From the NCBI GenBank assembly GCA_963746175.1, contig CAVVAH010000001.1, positions 434,001 through 498,000 on the forward strand: a DNA stretch of 64,000 nt, read 5' to 3'. A model generated the notes under the pieces. It was not told the DNA's origin. It saw nothing but the letters and a program-made list of their open reading frames with translations, and made no database searches. Shown piece by piece: positions 63,012 to 64,000 of the stretch (the stretch's first letter is position 1; every line of letters begins with the position of its first letter). Both the position numbers and the translations under genes were made by a program. The stretch comes from CAVVAH01 sp963746175. GTDB taxonomy: Bacteria; Actinomycetota; Actinomycetes; JACCUZ01.

Positions 63012-63053
63012 GCGGGGCGACCCGGACGTGGGTCGTGCGGTGCTCGGGTGAGG

Positions 63054-63422
63054 TCAGGCGCTCTTCTTCTGCCGGCCGCCGGTCTTCACCGGCACGTCCG
63101 CGCGGAGCAGCTCCAGCCGCTCGGCGAGCAGCACCTCGAGCTCCTTGATGGAGCGGCGCTCGAGCAGCATGTCCCAGTGGGTGCGGGCCGGCTTGCCGGC
63201 CTTCTTCTCCGGGCGTGTCCCGTCGACGCGCAGCGCCTCGGCGCCGCACACGGTGCACTCCCAGAGCTCGGGGACGTCGGCCTCGAGGGAGAACGGGACG
63301 GAGAAGCGGTGGTCACGGGGGCAGGCATAGGTCACGCTCTGGCGCGGCGCCATCTCGACGCCGAGATCGCTCTCATAGCTCTGGGCACCGAGACGCGAGC
63401 CGCGCAGTGCTCGCTCGGCCAT
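63054..63422 (-). CDS. rbpA: RNA polymerase-binding protein RbpA
   Basis: A 122-residue transcription factor of actinobacteria that binds sigma-A and the polymerase and stabilises the open complex. The N-terminal tail (ALRGSRLGAQSYESDLGVE) and basic linker, the zinc-type core (YACPRDHRF and ELWECTVCGAEAL) and the sigma-interacting helix (HWDMLLERRSIKELEVLLAERL) are present. The ATG at 63422 has GAGGAG upstream. A SigR-type promoter is seen upstream at 63506-63531, consistent with induction under thiol stress. Confidence 0.95.
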   Translation of the reverse strand: MAERALRGSRLGAQSYESDLGVEMAPRQSVTYACPRDHRFSVPFSLEADVPELWECTVCGAEALRVDGTRPEKKAGKPARTHWDMLLERRSIKELEVLLAERLELLRADVPVKTGGRQKKSA

Positions 63423-63505
63423 GTCGGTCTCCTCGGGGTTCGCGGGTGGGGCGGTATGACCCGCCGTCGATGACGGCCTGGTGCCGACCGTCGTACGCTG
63501 TGTCC

Positions 63506-63531
63506 AACGTGCCGGGCCCCCGGAGGATTCC
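63506..63531 (-). promoter_or_regulatory. SigR/SigH-type promoter of rbpA
   Basis: On the minus strand GGAAT (63531-63527) is followed by exactly 18 bases and GTT (63508-63506), the SigR consensus. Transcription would begin about 75 bases before the rbpA ATG. In Streptomyces coelicolor rbpA is a known SigR target, so the match is expected by family knowledge. Confidence 0.7.
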
Positions 63532-63666
63532 CCGTCGGGGCTCCGGCAACCCGTGCTGCCACGCCTGGCGTGAGCGCTCCCGAGGTGATCCCGGCCACGT
63601 TCCGCCCCGCGAGGGCTGCACAAGGAGTACGGAGCGGACCCCCTCTCCGGATGCCCTCGAGGGCCG

Positions 63667-64000
63667 TCAGGATCCCCAGTGCCCGCGGGACCGGAGCACG
63701 TCACGCAGAGTGACCAACCGGTCGGTCATCAGCCCGTCGACCCCGAGGTCCAGCAGCCGGTGCATCTCGGCGGCCTCGTCGACCGTCCAGACGTGCACCT
63801 GCTGCCCCAGCGCGTGGGCGGCGGCGACCAGGCCGGGCGTGACGACCCGGAGCCAGCCGACCCGGTCCGGGACCTGGGCGCAGGGGACCCCGCGCGGGGC
63901 CAGCCGGTGCGCGGCCGGGTGCAGCGCCGCGGCCCGGAGCCGGGCGACGCCGCGGGTGGCCAGCGACGTGCACAGCTCCGGTCCCACCGCGGCCCGGGCC
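63667..64000 (-). CDS. Glycerophosphodiester phosphodiesterase, C-terminal part
   Basis: The frame runs off the window end, so the N-terminal part is missing; about 110 residues remain. VVTPGLVAAAHALGQQVHVWTVDEAAEMHRLLDLGVDGLMTDR is the typical end of the GDPD TIM barrel. The enzyme hydrolyses glycerophosphodiesters to glycerol-3-phosphate. The catalytic His/Glu residues lie outside the window. It is on the same strand as rbpA, with a 244-bp gap containing the rbpA promoter. Confidence 0.8.
   Translation of the reverse strand, partial: ARAAVGPELCTSLATRGVARLRAAALHPAAHRLAPRGVPCAQVPDRVGWLRVVTPGLVAAAHALGQQVHVWTVDEAAEMHRLLDLGVDGLMTDRLVTLRDVLRSRGHWGS

Noticed and set aside
1..64000. tRNA genes, rRNA, CRISPR arrays, insertion sequences
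   Set aside because: No T-loop-like sequences in a cloverleaf context, no spaced repeats of CRISPR type, and no transposase motifs were seen on reading both strands.

Overview
The window is 64 kb of high-GC actinobacterial chromosome. The evidence is the combination of mycothiol synthesis (mshC), the complete Pup-proteasome set, RbpA, PafBC, a RecB/AddB-like Fe-S nuclease and many leaderless TANNNT promoters. It fits Propionibacteriales such as a Nocardioides-like genus, but the genus cannot be proven from sequence alone. Gene order follows, in inverted orientation, the Mycobacterium tuberculosis stretch from mshC to rbpA (Rv2130c to Rv2050), so most of the window is conserved core chromosome with insertions.

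Region 1 (1-15.1 kb): the mshC 3' end, a GntR/UTRA regulator coupled to rmlB, a PAC2-family protein, metH with a HAD phosphatase, a MacB/FtsX-type ABC exporter operon, a RecB-family nuclease, an M50 site-2 protease and trmI. Region 2 (15.2-34.3 kb): the proteasome locus arc, (nudix), dop, pup, an endonuclease VII-like gene with zinc ribbons, prcB and prcA. It is followed by a secreted DUF1906 protein and an M14-like protein on the other strand, then pafA, two FKBP prolyl isomerases, pafB-pafC and tatA-tatC. Pup ends in Gly-Gly-Glu, so it is ready for PafA ligation without deamidation; Arc feeds pupylated proteins to PrcBA. Region 3 (34.3-43 kb): diacylglycerol kinase family, a frameshifted helY, a 5'-3' exonuclease, M24 peptidase, acyl-CoA dehydrogenase, a repeat-rich intergenic region and an Lrp regulator.

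Region 4 (43-59.3 kb) is accessory. It has a CAP-domain secreted protein, a cyclic-nucleotide-binding protein and a lysine-fermentation gene set split in two: kamA/kdd at 44.1-46.8 kb, and kamD-kamE-kal at 56.4-59.3 kb. Between the two halves lie an amidohydrolase with a frameshifted tail, an orphan solute-binding protein in more AT-rich DNA, an ECF sigma factor with a disrupted membrane partner gene, plsC and a large secreted FG-GAP protein. Together KamA, KamDE, Kdd and Kal cover most steps from lysine toward crotonyl-CoA; the 3-keto-5-aminohexanoate cleavage enzyme is not in the window. Region 5 (60-64 kb) returns to core: lnt, ppm1, fxsA, rbpA behind a perfect SigR-type promoter, and the end of a glycerophosphodiesterase gene.

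The most unusual signals are two 86-92 bp composite palindromes of identical geometry (17.1 and 41.5 kb) with looser relatives at 0.7 and 30.2 kb; the endonuclease VII/zinc-ribbon gene inside the proteasome operon with an AT-rich pup tail; an M14-like protein that has lost zinc ligands; and three broken genes (helY, the amidohydrolase tail, and the sigma partner gene split by an apparent 79-bp insertion). No tRNA, rRNA, CRISPR array or insertion sequence was seen.
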